64,000 bases of DNA, taken from contig NC_134831.1 of the NCBI RefSeq assembly GCF_004210375.1, forward strand, positions 46,658,035 to 46,722,034. Direction: 5' to 3'. Below are positions 12,082 through 23,264 of this stretch, one piece after another. Every line of letters starts with the position of its first letter. The first letter of the stretch is position 1. This stretch comes from Tachypleus tridentatus (Eukaryota > Arthropoda > Merostomata > Xiphosura > Limulidae). The notes under the pieces are model-generated. The model was not told the DNA's origin. It made no database searches and saw nothing but the letters and a program-made list of their open reading frames with translations. A program made the translations under genes and the position numbers.

Positions 12082-13243
12082 TATACTCTTCAAAAAAAGA
12101 AACGCAAAAGGCAAAATTTGAGACATATTGTTAACAAGTTTATTCCGGGTAGTTCTGTATGACATTTGTGAAACTTTGCACATTCACTGCAGAACATCCA
12201 AAGTTTGCAAAGGCGAAGTCCACGCTCACTAGTTGAAGTTTAACGTCACTCAACCTCAATAACGAGTATGCCCCCCGTGAGCATCAATAACTGCTTGGCA
12301 TCTCCTGCCGATGGAAGCTATGAGATGACCAATCACATCCTGTGGAATGGCTGTCCACTCAGCCTGCAAAGCTGCTGCAAGCTGAGGTAGAGTCTGCAGT
12401 TGAGGTTGTCGCCGTCGCATACGTCGGTCCAACTCGTCCCAAAGATGTTCGATGGGGTTTAAATCCGGTGATCTGGATGGCCAGGGAGGAACGTTGATGT
12501 TGTGGTGTCTCAAGAAGACAGTGGCGAGTCGGGCTGTGTGAGGACGGGCGTTGTCATGTTGAAAAACGTCGTTGACTTTCACCATGATGGGTTGCACATG
12601 GGGCCTAAGAATCTCGTCGACGGTTGCGTAGGTCTGATCGGAAATTCTACGCAGCCCTGGTATAGTTGAGGCAGTAGACGTCGCAGTGGTGATCCTATCC
12701 CGAAGGTGACGTAACCCGATGTAGCGATCTTGTGCGGGCGTGATCACCCGAGGTCTGCCAGATCGTGGACGGTCACGAGTTGATACATGTTGTTGGTGAC
12801 GATTCCATAGCCTTGTGATGGCGCTTGGGTGGACATTCACAACTCTCGCAACATCTGATCGAGATTCGCCTGCTTCCAAGCGACCAATGGCGTTTTTGCG
12901 TTGTGCTTCATTCAGTCTTGGCGTAAATGTATTGCGTGTCGGTGGCTTAACACTGAGCTATGGAAACCGAGAACCCGTTACTTTTATAGGGATTTTGCAC
13001 ATGTTGCCCTTGCAGAACATGCAAATCTCTCAAACAAATTTATTGGACACGCAAGCGTTTTGGCGAAAAATTCAATGTTTTCCTCCGTTTTCAAAGTGCA
13101 CAACTTTTATTGTCATTTTGGTCTGACAATCAGTGCCTTAACACGTGTAACATCACATACTCTGAGCTTGTAACATTATTACATATATTTCTTTTAAAAA
13201 TAACAAAATTATCCCTTTCGCGTTTCTTTTTTTGAAAAGTATA
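12082..13243 (-). mobile_element. Tc1/mariner-type transposon with TA duplication
   Basis: Terminal inverted repeats TACTCTTCAAAAAAAGAAAC (from 12084) and, on the minus strand, TACTTTTCAAAAAAAGAAAC (from 13241) continue as GCAAAAGGCAAAATTT against GCGAAAGGGATAATTTT. Each end is bordered by TA (12082-12083 and 13242-13243), the target dinucleotide of Tc1/mariner elements. The element is 1158 bp, shorter than an intact one, and contains the deleted transposase described separately. Base composition is clearly more GC-rich than the surrounding DNA. Confidence 0.9.
12256..12939 (-). pseudogene. Tc1-like transposase, internally deleted
   Basis: The minus-strand frame encodes an N-terminal helix-turn-helix region (EAGESRSDVARVVNVHPSA, then GRPRVITPAQD) and jumps, without a frame change, to the C-terminal catalytic half. 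That half has DNARPHTA, which carries the second catalytic Asp, and SPDLNPIEHLWDEL, which carries the third acidic residue. The segment that should carry the first catalytic Asp is missing, and the protein is about 207-227 residues against roughly 340 for intact family members. The frame is open above the 12879 start up to about 12939, but I see no ATG there that opens this frame. It cannot be catalytically active but could still bind its TIRs. Confidence 0.85.
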
Positions 13244-13244
13244 T

Positions 13245-14290
13245 TTAACTATGTACGTTACATACATTTCTAAATATATATTTAAGTAAAATTAACATCT
13301 ATATTATAACAAGTAGGTACTACTAAACACGCTACAACAACTAGAAAAGCATTTCTTAAAATGAGTTATTCTGTGAACTTTTCAATGGCCTGAACCGCTA
13401 TAAAACGATAAATCGAATGATAGTTTCGAATTCATATTAATGTATTAGTATTTTAAGCAGAATGTCTTGCTAAATAATTTACTTGAATAAACAAGACATA
13501 CCAGTTTTTCATACTTCTGAAATTCCTTTGTAAACAAATATTTCTGTGTGAATAAAAGGCCTTTCAAATAACTCTACATATAATATACTCTCCTGTTCTG
13601 TGTCGCCTAGTCTTTCTTATTAGGAACCCTCACTAATCTTTTTCTTCATGTGTCAAATCTGCGGCAATCATCGACGACCATGGCATGCCAGACTTCTCTG
13701 TTGTCAATCCTCCTTATCAACTCGATGTTGCTCATTGAGTTCTTGGTGACATAGTTATTGAGGCTGTCGATATATTTAGTTCTTTGACACCCTCTGCTTT
13801 TCCTCCCTTCTATTGTTCCACATAGCATCTGTTTCTCTATCCCATTCTTCCTGCAGATGTGTCCTAGAAATTTCATTTGTCTCTTTCTTATAGTTTTCAT
13901 GAGGGACCTTTTGTATCCTGCCAGTTCCATGACTTCCAAATTTGTTTTTCTTTCAGTCCATGATATTTTCCTCACTAATACAGGATACAATTCCCCGCAA
14001 TTTGTATAAATAAGTAACATTAGTGAATTTATTATCTTTGGATTAAGAGTTAATAATTTAAACAACGTGATTTGCAAAGAGTACAGGAAAGTAAGTTAGA
14101 TTCTGAGATCACTATATTAATATCGAAATCTGGGTGAGTAAATAACATTTGAAAATACACATATACTGTTGTATCAAGCGTTAGTGTCTAAATATTTTAA
14201 TTAAAATTAACTTTTAAATATTAACTAAACATTCCTCAAAATACATCGTTTATCATTGATATGTTTGATATTATAATTATATAACACCAT
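13245..14290. repeat. duplicated non-coding block (partner 17385-18110; partial at 8468-8640)
   Basis: This region resumes directly after the Tc1-like element and matches 17385-18110 (ACATNCATTTCTAAATATATATTTAA, ACATACCAGTTTTTC-type tract, GTTAATAATTTAAACAACGTG). It is the flank of the tandemly duplicated transporter locus. A LINE fragment interrupts it at 13638-13969. Confidence 0.7.
13638..13969 (-). mobile_element. 5'-truncated non-LTR retrotransposon, reverse-transcriptase C-terminus
   Basis: The minus-strand frame reads KISWTERKTNLEVMELAG, then KTIRKRQMKFLGHICRKNG, KSRGCQRTKYIDSL and NREVWHAMVVDDCRR. This is the characteristic tail downstream of the reverse-transcriptase domain in RTE/R4-like LINEs. 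The insert is bounded by the 10-bp direct repeat CCTCACTAAT at 13628-13637 and 13970-13979. The uninterrupted paralogous site near 17750 holds only one copy, so this is a clean retrotransposition event of 332 bp with a short A-rich end. Confidence 0.85.
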
Positions 14291-15324
14291 GTTTAACTAT
14301 TTGTCTAAAGAGTAGAAATTTTTTACATAAATATTTTAACTAAAGAATTCCCGAAGCTGCCCAAATCTCTTGCTCTATTTATGTTTTAAAATTATATTTA
14401 GCATTCCGTTTGATTCTTTATTTTTTTGAATTTCTACTCGAGGACTATTGAATAATCTTCAATGAACACACCGATTTTTTCTGCACGCTTGGTATTTGTC
14501 ATTTCTCTTCTCGGAGGCACACAACTATTGGAAACAGTAAGGTTATCCGCAGACGCAGCTTCGTGTGACGATTGAAGTCATTCACATTCGTAAACAATCA
14601 ACGCAGAACTGACACGAATATACATCCTTCTATGTGCTTCAAACATGTTAAGGAAAGATAGATAAGACAATGTAATACGAAAGCTTTACTTAATAAGATT
14701 CTTTTTACTTTTACAATTTCGACGTACGATTTACTCTGAGTCTATCAGCACTGGTAACAGGCGGTAGTAGGAAGCTAAAACTAAAATATATTAAATGCCA
14801 AATTGTTCTCAAACACCAACAGAATTTTATTACTATCTATCTTTCCAGACGTTCTTGATCCAGCTAATAACTAGTAAGTTTCTAAAAATTCGAATACAAT
14901 GATAAGATATTGCATACAAAAATAAGTGCATTGCACTCGTTTCCCTAAAGAAGGAAATGTCTTATTCAATTTTTTTGGTGAATTTAATGCACTGACATAA
15001 CAGGCAGAACACTTAATTTACAGTCCCTGTTTCGAATTGAAGAGAATAGATAGTTTAATCCAAACACATATTATTCCAATAGTTACACAATCTCACTAAT
15101 TGTCCTTAACGTTTAATACGTTAGATGTCAACGTCAATAGTATCTTATCAATGAAAATAGACAAGAATGTATAACAATATGTCAATCACACAATATCTGT
15201 GATATTCAGAGAGGAAGACGTTTTGAACACTATAACAGAACTCCTGGCGCCGAATTAGATGCAACATTCACATTAATGGTTCGTCTTCTTAAGGAGAGTG
15301 CCAAGTTTACAAACTTCCATTACT

Positions 15325-15402
15325 AAAATCCTGTATTCGATTCCCAGTAGTGGACATAGCAAAAAGCCCAATATGGCTTTGCTCTAAGACAAGCAAACAT
15401 TT
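15325..15402 (+). mobile_element. SINE family B fragment
   Basis: CTGTATTCGATTCCCAGTAG contains a well-preserved B-box-like word. It is followed by the family tail AGCCCAATATGGCTTTGCTCT, matching the SINE found in every unit of the 3' array. Confidence 0.6.
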
Positions 15403-15645
15403 TTTTTTGTTTTGTATGGGGCTAAGATATAGATATTATTAGACCCATTATCAGACACAAGCCACTAATGCCACTGTGAGGTCACTTGCATTGTTTGGAG
15501 CAAATGCATTCCATTATTAATAATGTGTAAATTATGTAATGTTTAGGATTACGACAAACAAAGTAAAAAAAAATCATTTAATTGTTTGGTTTGTTTTGAA
15601 CTGAGCACAAAACTTTTATTTTTATTTGTTTGTTTGTTTTTTTAA

Positions 15646-15905
15646 ATTTTGCTGTAAGTTACAAGAGGGCTATCTGAGCTAGGTGTCCCTAATTTAGCAG
15701 TGTAAAACTAGAATGAAAGCACCTAGTTATCACCACCCACCCTCAACTCTTGGGTTACTCTTTTACCAACGAATAGTGGGAGTGACCGTTACATTATAAC
15801 GCACCCATGGCTGAAAGGGCTACCATTTTTAGTGCGACGGGGATTGGAACCCGCGACATTCAGATGGCGAGTCAAACGCCTTAACTCACCTGGTTATGAT
15901 GGGCT
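15646..15905 (-). mobile_element. tRNA-derived SINE (family A)
   Basis: Same hallmarks as the 4131-4390 copy: GAGGGCTATCTGAGCTAGG, CACCACCCACCCTCAACTC, GCGACGGGGATTGGAACCCGC (B box on the minus strand), ending near TGGTTATGATGGGCTCC. Confidence 0.85.
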
Positions 15906-16010
15906 CCAAGTACAAAGCTACACAATGGACAAACTGTTCTCTGCCCACCACGACTATTGATACCTGGATTTTAGCAGTGTGAGTCCGCATACATACCGTG
16001 AAATTACTGG
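15906..16010 (-). mobile_element. SINE family B copy, reversed
   Basis: Forward-strand words AAAGCTACACAATGGACAAA, CTGCCCACCACGACTATTGA and TTTTAGCAGTGTGAGTCCGC are the reverse-orientation family-B SINE. It abuts the family-A copy directly, as a composite. Confidence 0.6.
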
Positions 16011-16479
16011 GGGACTCATTTAATGGACCTAACTAACGACAATGCAAGTTGTGCAAATATAATAAAAGTGATAAAGAACATGCTCATTGCTAAATTTGAT
16101 ATATTTGTCCAAATTCTTCTGAAATAGTATAAACTGGTTTACTAAGACCTCTTTGAAATTGGTGTGTGCATTTTGTTTATGTCACTAAGCAGAAATATTT
16201 TTTGTTAAACTCAAAACCCTCAGGTAAATATGGCATTGATGCTGACCATCAAAAAATGACGATTAAAATACATCACCATGTTAAACTTCAGTTAATATTA
16301 TGAATAAAGAAAGATTTGCAACATTATTGCTTATGATATTAAGGAATCAAGCGAATATAAAATCGTGACAGTTGATATAGTTATTAAAAATGTAGTAATT
16401 CGTGATGACGAGAAGCTTCTATAGATATTAAAATAAAGTTTAGAATGACGTTTTCACCCTCTTAGATCTTCTTTAAATT

Positions 16480-16570
16480 AACAAAAAAGCTACATAAGCG
16501 TTATTCGTCAATAATTTAGCAATGTGAGAACTAGAGAGAAGGCAGCTAGTCACCACCACATACCGCCAAG
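16480..16570 (-). mobile_element. SINE family A fragment
   Basis: Only the portion around AGAGAGAAGGCAGCTAGTCA and CCACATACCGCC is preserved. Confidence 0.55.
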
Positions 16571-17384
16571 TGTGTTTTGTAAAAGGAAAAGTATATATAT
16601 ATATAAGTTTACTGTAAAAACATATTTTCTTACTGTAATTAAATAATTTCGGAGTCTTTGGTTACTTTCTATTCATGTAACGTCCCACTCCTAGGAAAAG
16701 CCTCTCATTCCCTAGAACATGCCAACCACTTCCAAGGAGAAGCCTCTCTACCGCTCAAATAAACCTTTTACCATATACCCGAAGCTCCATGTCATATACA
16801 TTACATTCTAGACATTATTGTTCAGAGTCATATAGTTTTGATTCGAAATAACTGTTTCTGAAATGCCATAGAATGGTTTGAGTACCTGTTTAATAGGAAA
16901 TGCCTAAATCTAAAGGCATCCTGTTCCTATCAAAGGTATTTTGTAGTATATAAAATTGTTCATTTCAAATAAATAGCCCTTATTATGGAAATTGAATGTC
17001 ATAGGTATTTGACAAATTTGGAATCTGAGTTTGATTGGCGACAGTGACGTGAACGATGCAGTCCTAAAAAGGTTGAAACAGCTTATGATTTGCAGACTTA
17101 TGAGTAATTTTACTAGAAAGAGACGTTTCGACATACTTGGTTTTCCAAGTGCAACTATACTAATAACCGTTACTAAGTTATAGATTACGAAGTTTATAGT
17201 ATGCTAACTGTAGCAAGCCAAGAATATAAAACTGATACTCGGTGTTGCATTCATTATCTTTTTTTTAAGCTTGATGGGAGTTCTTCTAGAAATTTTAGTT
17301 AAGGCAAAAATACCTGTAAAACATACTTTGTTGTCTCTCGTACTAAAAAATCTTCGACAAATTTTGGGAAATAGTTGGGAATTT

Positions 17385-20300
17385 CACAATATATATTCAA
17401 CAATGTAAGTTACATGCATTTCTAAATATATATTTAACTAAAATAAACATCTTTATTAAAACAAGTAGATATCTCTAAATCCGTAACAACAATTAGAAAA
17501 GTTTTTTTTTTAAAAAAAAGGATATTGTATACCATGAAACGTGTATAACACAATAAATCGAAGGACACTTTGGGATTGATATTAATGTTAGAATTTTAAG
17601 CAGAATGTCTTGCTAAATAAACTAGTTATACCAGTTTTTCGTTCTTCTGAAATTTCTTTGTAAACAAATACTTACTGTGTGAATAAAAGGCCTTTCAAAT
17701 AACTACACACATAATATACTCTCCCGCTCTGTGTCTTTCTTGTTGGGAACCCTCACTAATAAAGGATACAATTCCTTGCAATTGTACAAATAAGTAACAG
17801 TAATCAATTTATTATATATCGGATTAACAGTTAATAATTTAAACAACGTGATTTATAAATACTACACAAAAGTAAGTTAATAGCTTTTGTTCCAAATGAT
17901 TCCGCAATTACTATATTAATATAGAAAACTGTGTGTGTGAAAATATACATATACTATTGTATCGAGTTTTAATGTCTGAATCACTTAATTAAAATTAACT
18001 CTTAAATATTCACTAAACATTCCTCAAAATACATGGTATATAATTGATATGTTATATACCAGAAAATATATAAAGAATATAAAATCTTCACTTCAATATT
18101 TTTAACCACAGAATTCTCGGATCATATTTTGTTTTCGATGATATCGTAGAACAGAAGTCAAACGATAAGAATCACAAAAAAATAAATATAGAAGTTTAAA
18201 CATCAGCAAGTTTATAATGCATGATATCTTTTGACTTAGAGTATATCAGGTTCTGACAAACCAGGATTTTCTACAAGTTTTCTGAAAGACATGTTATAAA
18301 TACAGAGAAATAATCACTTTTAAAACAATAACTTTCAATACATTCATAGCAATGTTTGTATATTATACATAATGATAATACATGAAATAGTTAGTAAAAA
18401 GAAACAGCTGATATCCAGAGAAAATCATTTTATTTTTCAATGTTTCATTCTATGGTCTCATCACATCGTAAACACCTCACTGAACACAAGCCCTGATTAC
18501 CCAAACAAATATATTTATACTCCACTATGTGTTATTCTACTATGTTAATGAAAACGTCAGAGCATCTGTCAATTATTCAATGAGCCATTAATATACAGCA
18601 TTTTATTTTATCAATTTGTTTTCATAAGAAAGATAATGAACATCTCTGTGTTACTATACTTTTAGATGGGTCAAATAAATCAAAGCAGCCACAGATGAAC
18701 AAACATTACTATACTTTATTGTGTAGTGTTAAAAAGAAAGTGAAGGCTGTGTTGATGTTACAGTTTTAAAACATCTGCAAATTAACAAGTATTATTAAAT
18801 AACTTCTAATTTTCAAAAAATCCGTAGCTGGTTTCTTCGCTCTTCCCGTCAAAATTTTTTCATATTAATGGTTGTGTACGTTGTGCTTCAGGGGAAAATA
18901 TAGTTACAAGAATCTCTATGAGAAAGGGAAACAAAGATATAAACGAAATGATTACGCATTTACATAATATATGTTCATTAATTTATAAAGTATATCATTG
19001 AGTGTCTCAGATTTCAACTGCTTTAAGTATCATAAAAACATGGTAGTTAATTTGCGTTGTGAATCAGACATTTATTTACTTCAATTTCTTTCCCAAGGAA
19101 ACAAATGATAAAAAAAACAAACGCTGATCTTTAAAATACAGTAAAATAGAACCCTTCTGGTTCCTAAACTAAAACAAAATCATTCTAATCTGGGAAAAAA
19201 CAGTCACTCTGACACAAAATGTATCAAACCATCCCAACGAAGAAATAATACGATGGATTAAAAAGGACCAGAGAAAGAAAGAAGCCGTCTAAAATAAAAA
19301 GCCATGAATTATTAGTTAAAACTCGATACGTTTACTAAATGTATTGTAAAAAGATATCAACATTATTTCTGATAATTTTAAATCCAGAAGACAACGTGGT
19401 TTTAAGGTAAATACACTTTCAGAAAGAGGGTTGATCCCTAACAATTTTACCATAAATAGTTCAATAATTTCTTTACAAAAACATTTATTTAGTTTTTTTT
19501 AGCAATAAAAAATTGATATAATGTGTGTACTTACTGGTGTAAAAATTACAACTCCGAAAATTTTGGAAGTATATTTCGATCCAAAAACTTCAGCAACAGG
19601 AGCCGGAATACAGACAAAAACAAGAGAAAATGTAAAATGAAGTCCACAAATCCAGATCATGTATATATTTTTTCCTTCAAGAGATGTCGCCATCATAGTG
19701 AACACTGATACTGTCTTTATTCCCACCAATAAGAGACTCGTTAACTGAAAATGTAATATATTATAACTTAAAGTGACTAAAAATAAAACACGAATTTAAA
19801 ATATCATAAACATTAAACAACAGCTATAAAAAAGAATAAAAATCAATATATTTAATCCAGAGATATTTTCTTATTATAAGTTCTTCATTATTCTGTTCAG
19901 AGTTCGGATTAAGTGCATGTTTCCAATCCTTTTATTTGGGTGAGAAAAACTGAGTACCTATCAAATCGACTAATAAGGTGAGTAATACGAAATTGTTTGT
20001 ATAATTCTTTTCTTTGCGTTAAACTAAACTCTTATAAATACTTTTCAAAACAGTGTTTTTTTTTCAACATTATTTTCACCATTTTAGTATCTATGAGTAT
20101 TATTACACTGATGTATTTTCGCATTACGTACAAAGCAAAGAATGGACTATGCTGTAAAATGGCAGAGCTCAAACAAAAGTTTTATTGTTCTAAACTCTCT
20201 ATCTTACTGCGTAACCAGAACGGTTTTATAAATTTAACACAACAAATATTATTCTAATAATTTTTAATAACAACACAAGTCCAATCACTTCCCATTACAC

Positions 20301-21430
20301 GGTTTTGCCTTGTAACATATTTGGTCCTGAATTAAGCCCACAGTCACCCGGCTGAGAGCATTAACAGCTCCAGCTACACAACCAACGATAGATAGAAACG
20401 TATCGTCTTCTATAAACTTCTGTCCGTACGTCTCAGAAACAATAAGAAAGTAATTTTGAAATGAAAAGCAAATTTATTTCATAAGTCAGGCTAGAGTGTT
20501 TTAACACAGACCAGGAGTTGTTACTTAGGTTCTAAATATAACTCAGGCTTATTTTATATAAAGTTAGAAAACTGCACTCTATGGTTTCTTGCAGAGTTTG
20601 TTCCGTGTCGCACATCAAAACGGTTTATAATGAAAAATTTTTGAAGGTTAATCTTAGTTACGGTAGTGAAAAGTTACAGATAACACTTACCTTATAAAAA
20701 CATTCAGAAACATATATCGGTAACATGCCTTAATACAAACTATTAACAAAAGGTAAAATTCTTTGATTGTCATAGCTTCTTTTAGTGACACATGAAGTTC
20801 AGCTTCATTATTTCTGTACGATCGTTGGTCATCAGCGTTCGCATTTTCAAGAATTTATTCCAATGATGTAGAGAGATTTTCATTATTTATTGTTCTTCCA
20901 CAGTCTTAAGTTTTTGTATTTATTTCTTTAATGCACGAACTAGTTTCCGTTAATATTAAATACTGGCTGAGCCTCTTCAGATAACAATTCAATACTACCA
21001 ACGTTTCTATATATTAATCCTCACAGCTTCGGTTCACATTTGCCAAAATTTCTTCAGAAATACACTATAACCGTAATTTTTTTTAACAACAGATACTGAA
21101 ATAATGAAGAAGGAAGAAGAAAACAGGTACCACTTAATTAATGAAACATGTCTGGAACACGAAGTGTAATGGCACTTATCAATAATATATAAAACTCTTA
21201 GGCTCATTTTCAAAATGAATTGCTAAGAATAATGAAGCGTTGAAAAACGTGATGGAAATTAGCGAAGTTCTTTTATTGCCGTGTATGGCTTTAAAGAGGA
21301 GTTACTTATCATAGAAACAACTCATGTTTATAAATCATCTACATTTGTATTACTTATGTGACCAACGTGAAATCGAGCAGAAGTTAAAGAAACATTTTAG
21401 AGCACTAAAGGAATATATCTCCAGAGGTTC
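17385..21430. repeat. tandem-duplicated MFS locus, copy 2
   Basis: Partner of 8440-12081 plus 13245-14290. Order here is the non-coding block (17385-18110), then transporter sequence to 21430. The similarity ends at the same TTCAATATA word at which copy 1 is interrupted by the Tc1-like element. Confidence 0.75.
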
Positions 21431-23264
21431 AATATATGTTGTTGAAACTAAATTATTTTTATAATTTGGTTGGAATTTAACATACTTTCACAGAAACCTT
21501 ACTATTCAGAATTAAAAGATTCACAGCTCGCATAAGGAAAACTCCCACTAGTAAATAAGTCGAACTTTTTCATATCATATAATGAAGATTTGCTTTGAAA
21601 TCTAAAGTTCCTTTAATAAACTGTTTAATTCAGACTCCTCTAATCTGTTTAATTCTTCCGGTAATTATTTATACATGAGTAACCCAATCAGTAGAATGCC
21701 ACCGGTAAAACTAGCCGTTATCAGAAACAAAGCAGGAACACTTTCTATAATTTCATCGTTGTAAAAATATCTGAAAGAATGTTGAACGTTTACTTGTTAA
21801 TAAAAAACTAAAGTGACGAAAGAATTAATTTAATACTATAGTGATGTGATTGAACAGCATCACTCCACTTAACGCGGACTTATTTATAAGGTTAGAAACC
21901 AGGTTTCGACAATACAGATAGTCCAAGTTGTAGCTTTATGTTTAACTACAAACAATAAAACCAACACACAAAACTAATAATTAAACTCGTGGGTATATTA
22001 TACATTTAATTCCTGATGTAATACAATATTTGTGTCTTTCGAATACCTTTCTCCAGTCTGGTATCAAAAATGTAATTTACCTTGTTTCAACAACTAACAT
22101 TTAATATTTCTAAATTTCATAAATTTAATGAAAGAACAATCTATGACATATAACCCTTTAAAAATATTATAAATATTTTGAAATTAAAATAATTAATAAA
22201 CAATAATGTGCAGGATCTGGTATATTTTATACGACTTGCTTGGGTAAACGTACTCTGGACAGCAATTACGTAATATCATGATTAATGAAAGGTTGTCTTA
22301 GAATATGAAAAGTTGTTTTCTTCATATATAATTTTAAGAAAACGCCCGTAAAAACAGAAAAACACAAAATATGAAACCGTAGGTTTCATAAAGAGGTGCA
22401 AAGTAGTGTTTAGAAAAACGGAGCAAAATATTCATTTGTCCACCATCTGCTACCTATTTACATGAACATACAAAAGATAGTACTATTATACTTATGCAGA
22501 TGCTGCCAGCGTTTTACATACGCGTCAGACGTATTCATGACGTCATATTTGTACCCGAAGAATGAAGATTTGTTTTGAATTTCGCGGAAAGCTACTCGAT
22601 GGCTATCTGCGCTATCCATCTCTCATTTAGCATTGAAAGACAAATAGAGAGATTGAACGTCACATTATAACACCTCCAAGGCTGAAAGGGCGATCTTGTT
22701 CAATGCGACCACGATTCAAACCTTCTAACAGCGGATTCCGAGAAAAACGCTCTGACACGCTTGGCTATGCCGGGCTCAGGAAAATGAAGGAAAATAAAGT
22801 TCTACAAAATGAGAAACGGAGACGAAATTGTGACTTCTAAAGCAAATCTACATCTACACACAATAAAATTTCGCAAAATTGGGGTTTGCACATGGCGCGG
22901 TAATTTTTTTTTCAGTGTGAAGTAAGAGTTCCATTATAGCATAATTTTACAATCTTCCAAAACGTTCTGAGTATTTGTGACTTCTACAGTAAAAAAAATA
23001 ACTGTTAAAATAAAAATATGTAAGGATTTTGATGATTTTGAGTAAAAAGTAAGAAAAAGGTAGTAGAAAACTGAATCTAGTAGAAAGTGTTTTATCTGTA
23101 GAAGCGCACGAAAGTTTGCAGAAATTTGTAACTTATCCATCAAAAGCAGGTTGTAGATTTTTCGGGTCCACAAAGAATGTCTGAACACTATTCATAAAGG
23201 GAGGAGTTACAGCTAACCCTAAAGCAACTAACCCTGTCACAAAGCCTTTCTTGTTGGGAAACAA
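19169..23264 (-). pseudogene. MFS transporter (monocarboxylate / oxalate-formate-like), multi-lesion pseudogene
   Basis: Exon remnants on the minus strand: 23137-23264 (LFPNKKGFVTGLVALGLAV, TM4-TM5), about 21602-21770 (VPALFLITASFTGGILLIG, TM6), 20691 to about 20945 (central loop and TM7), 20309-20431 (TM8), 19535-19744 (TM9-TM11) and 19169-19288 (TM12). They are collinear with copy 1 and add the TM4-TM6 exons missing there. Lesions: donor after TM4-TM5 reads ATAAGT instead of GTAAGT; in-frame TAA in the TM6 exon at 21665-21667; loop/TM7 exon has lost its 5' end, gained a nonsense codon and a one-base deletion; TM8 donor is GC; the final exon has a one-base deletion near its end. TM1-TM3 were not found. 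Family membership is clear from the MFS loop and membrane-segment pattern; the substrate is not. Confidence 0.75.
22578..22777 (-). mobile_element. SINE family A, shortened
   Basis: GAATTTCGCGGAAAGCTACT, TGGCTATCTGCGCTATCC and the end GGCTATGCCGGGCTC mark a family-A SINE with an internal deletion of the CACCACCCACC portion. It lies in an intron of the transporter pseudogene. Confidence 0.75.

Larger units (their letters stand above)
14291..17384. other. intergenic DNA with SINE remnants
   Basis: No gene can be supported. A minus-strand open stretch near 14445-14580 reads about 45 codons without a stop (for example AASADNLTVSNSCVPPRRE) and looks mildly protein-like, but has no recognisable family or clear splice sites. 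SINE copies are annotated separately. A 74-codon minus-strand ORF at 16910-17134 shows no recognisable features. Confidence 0.4.
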
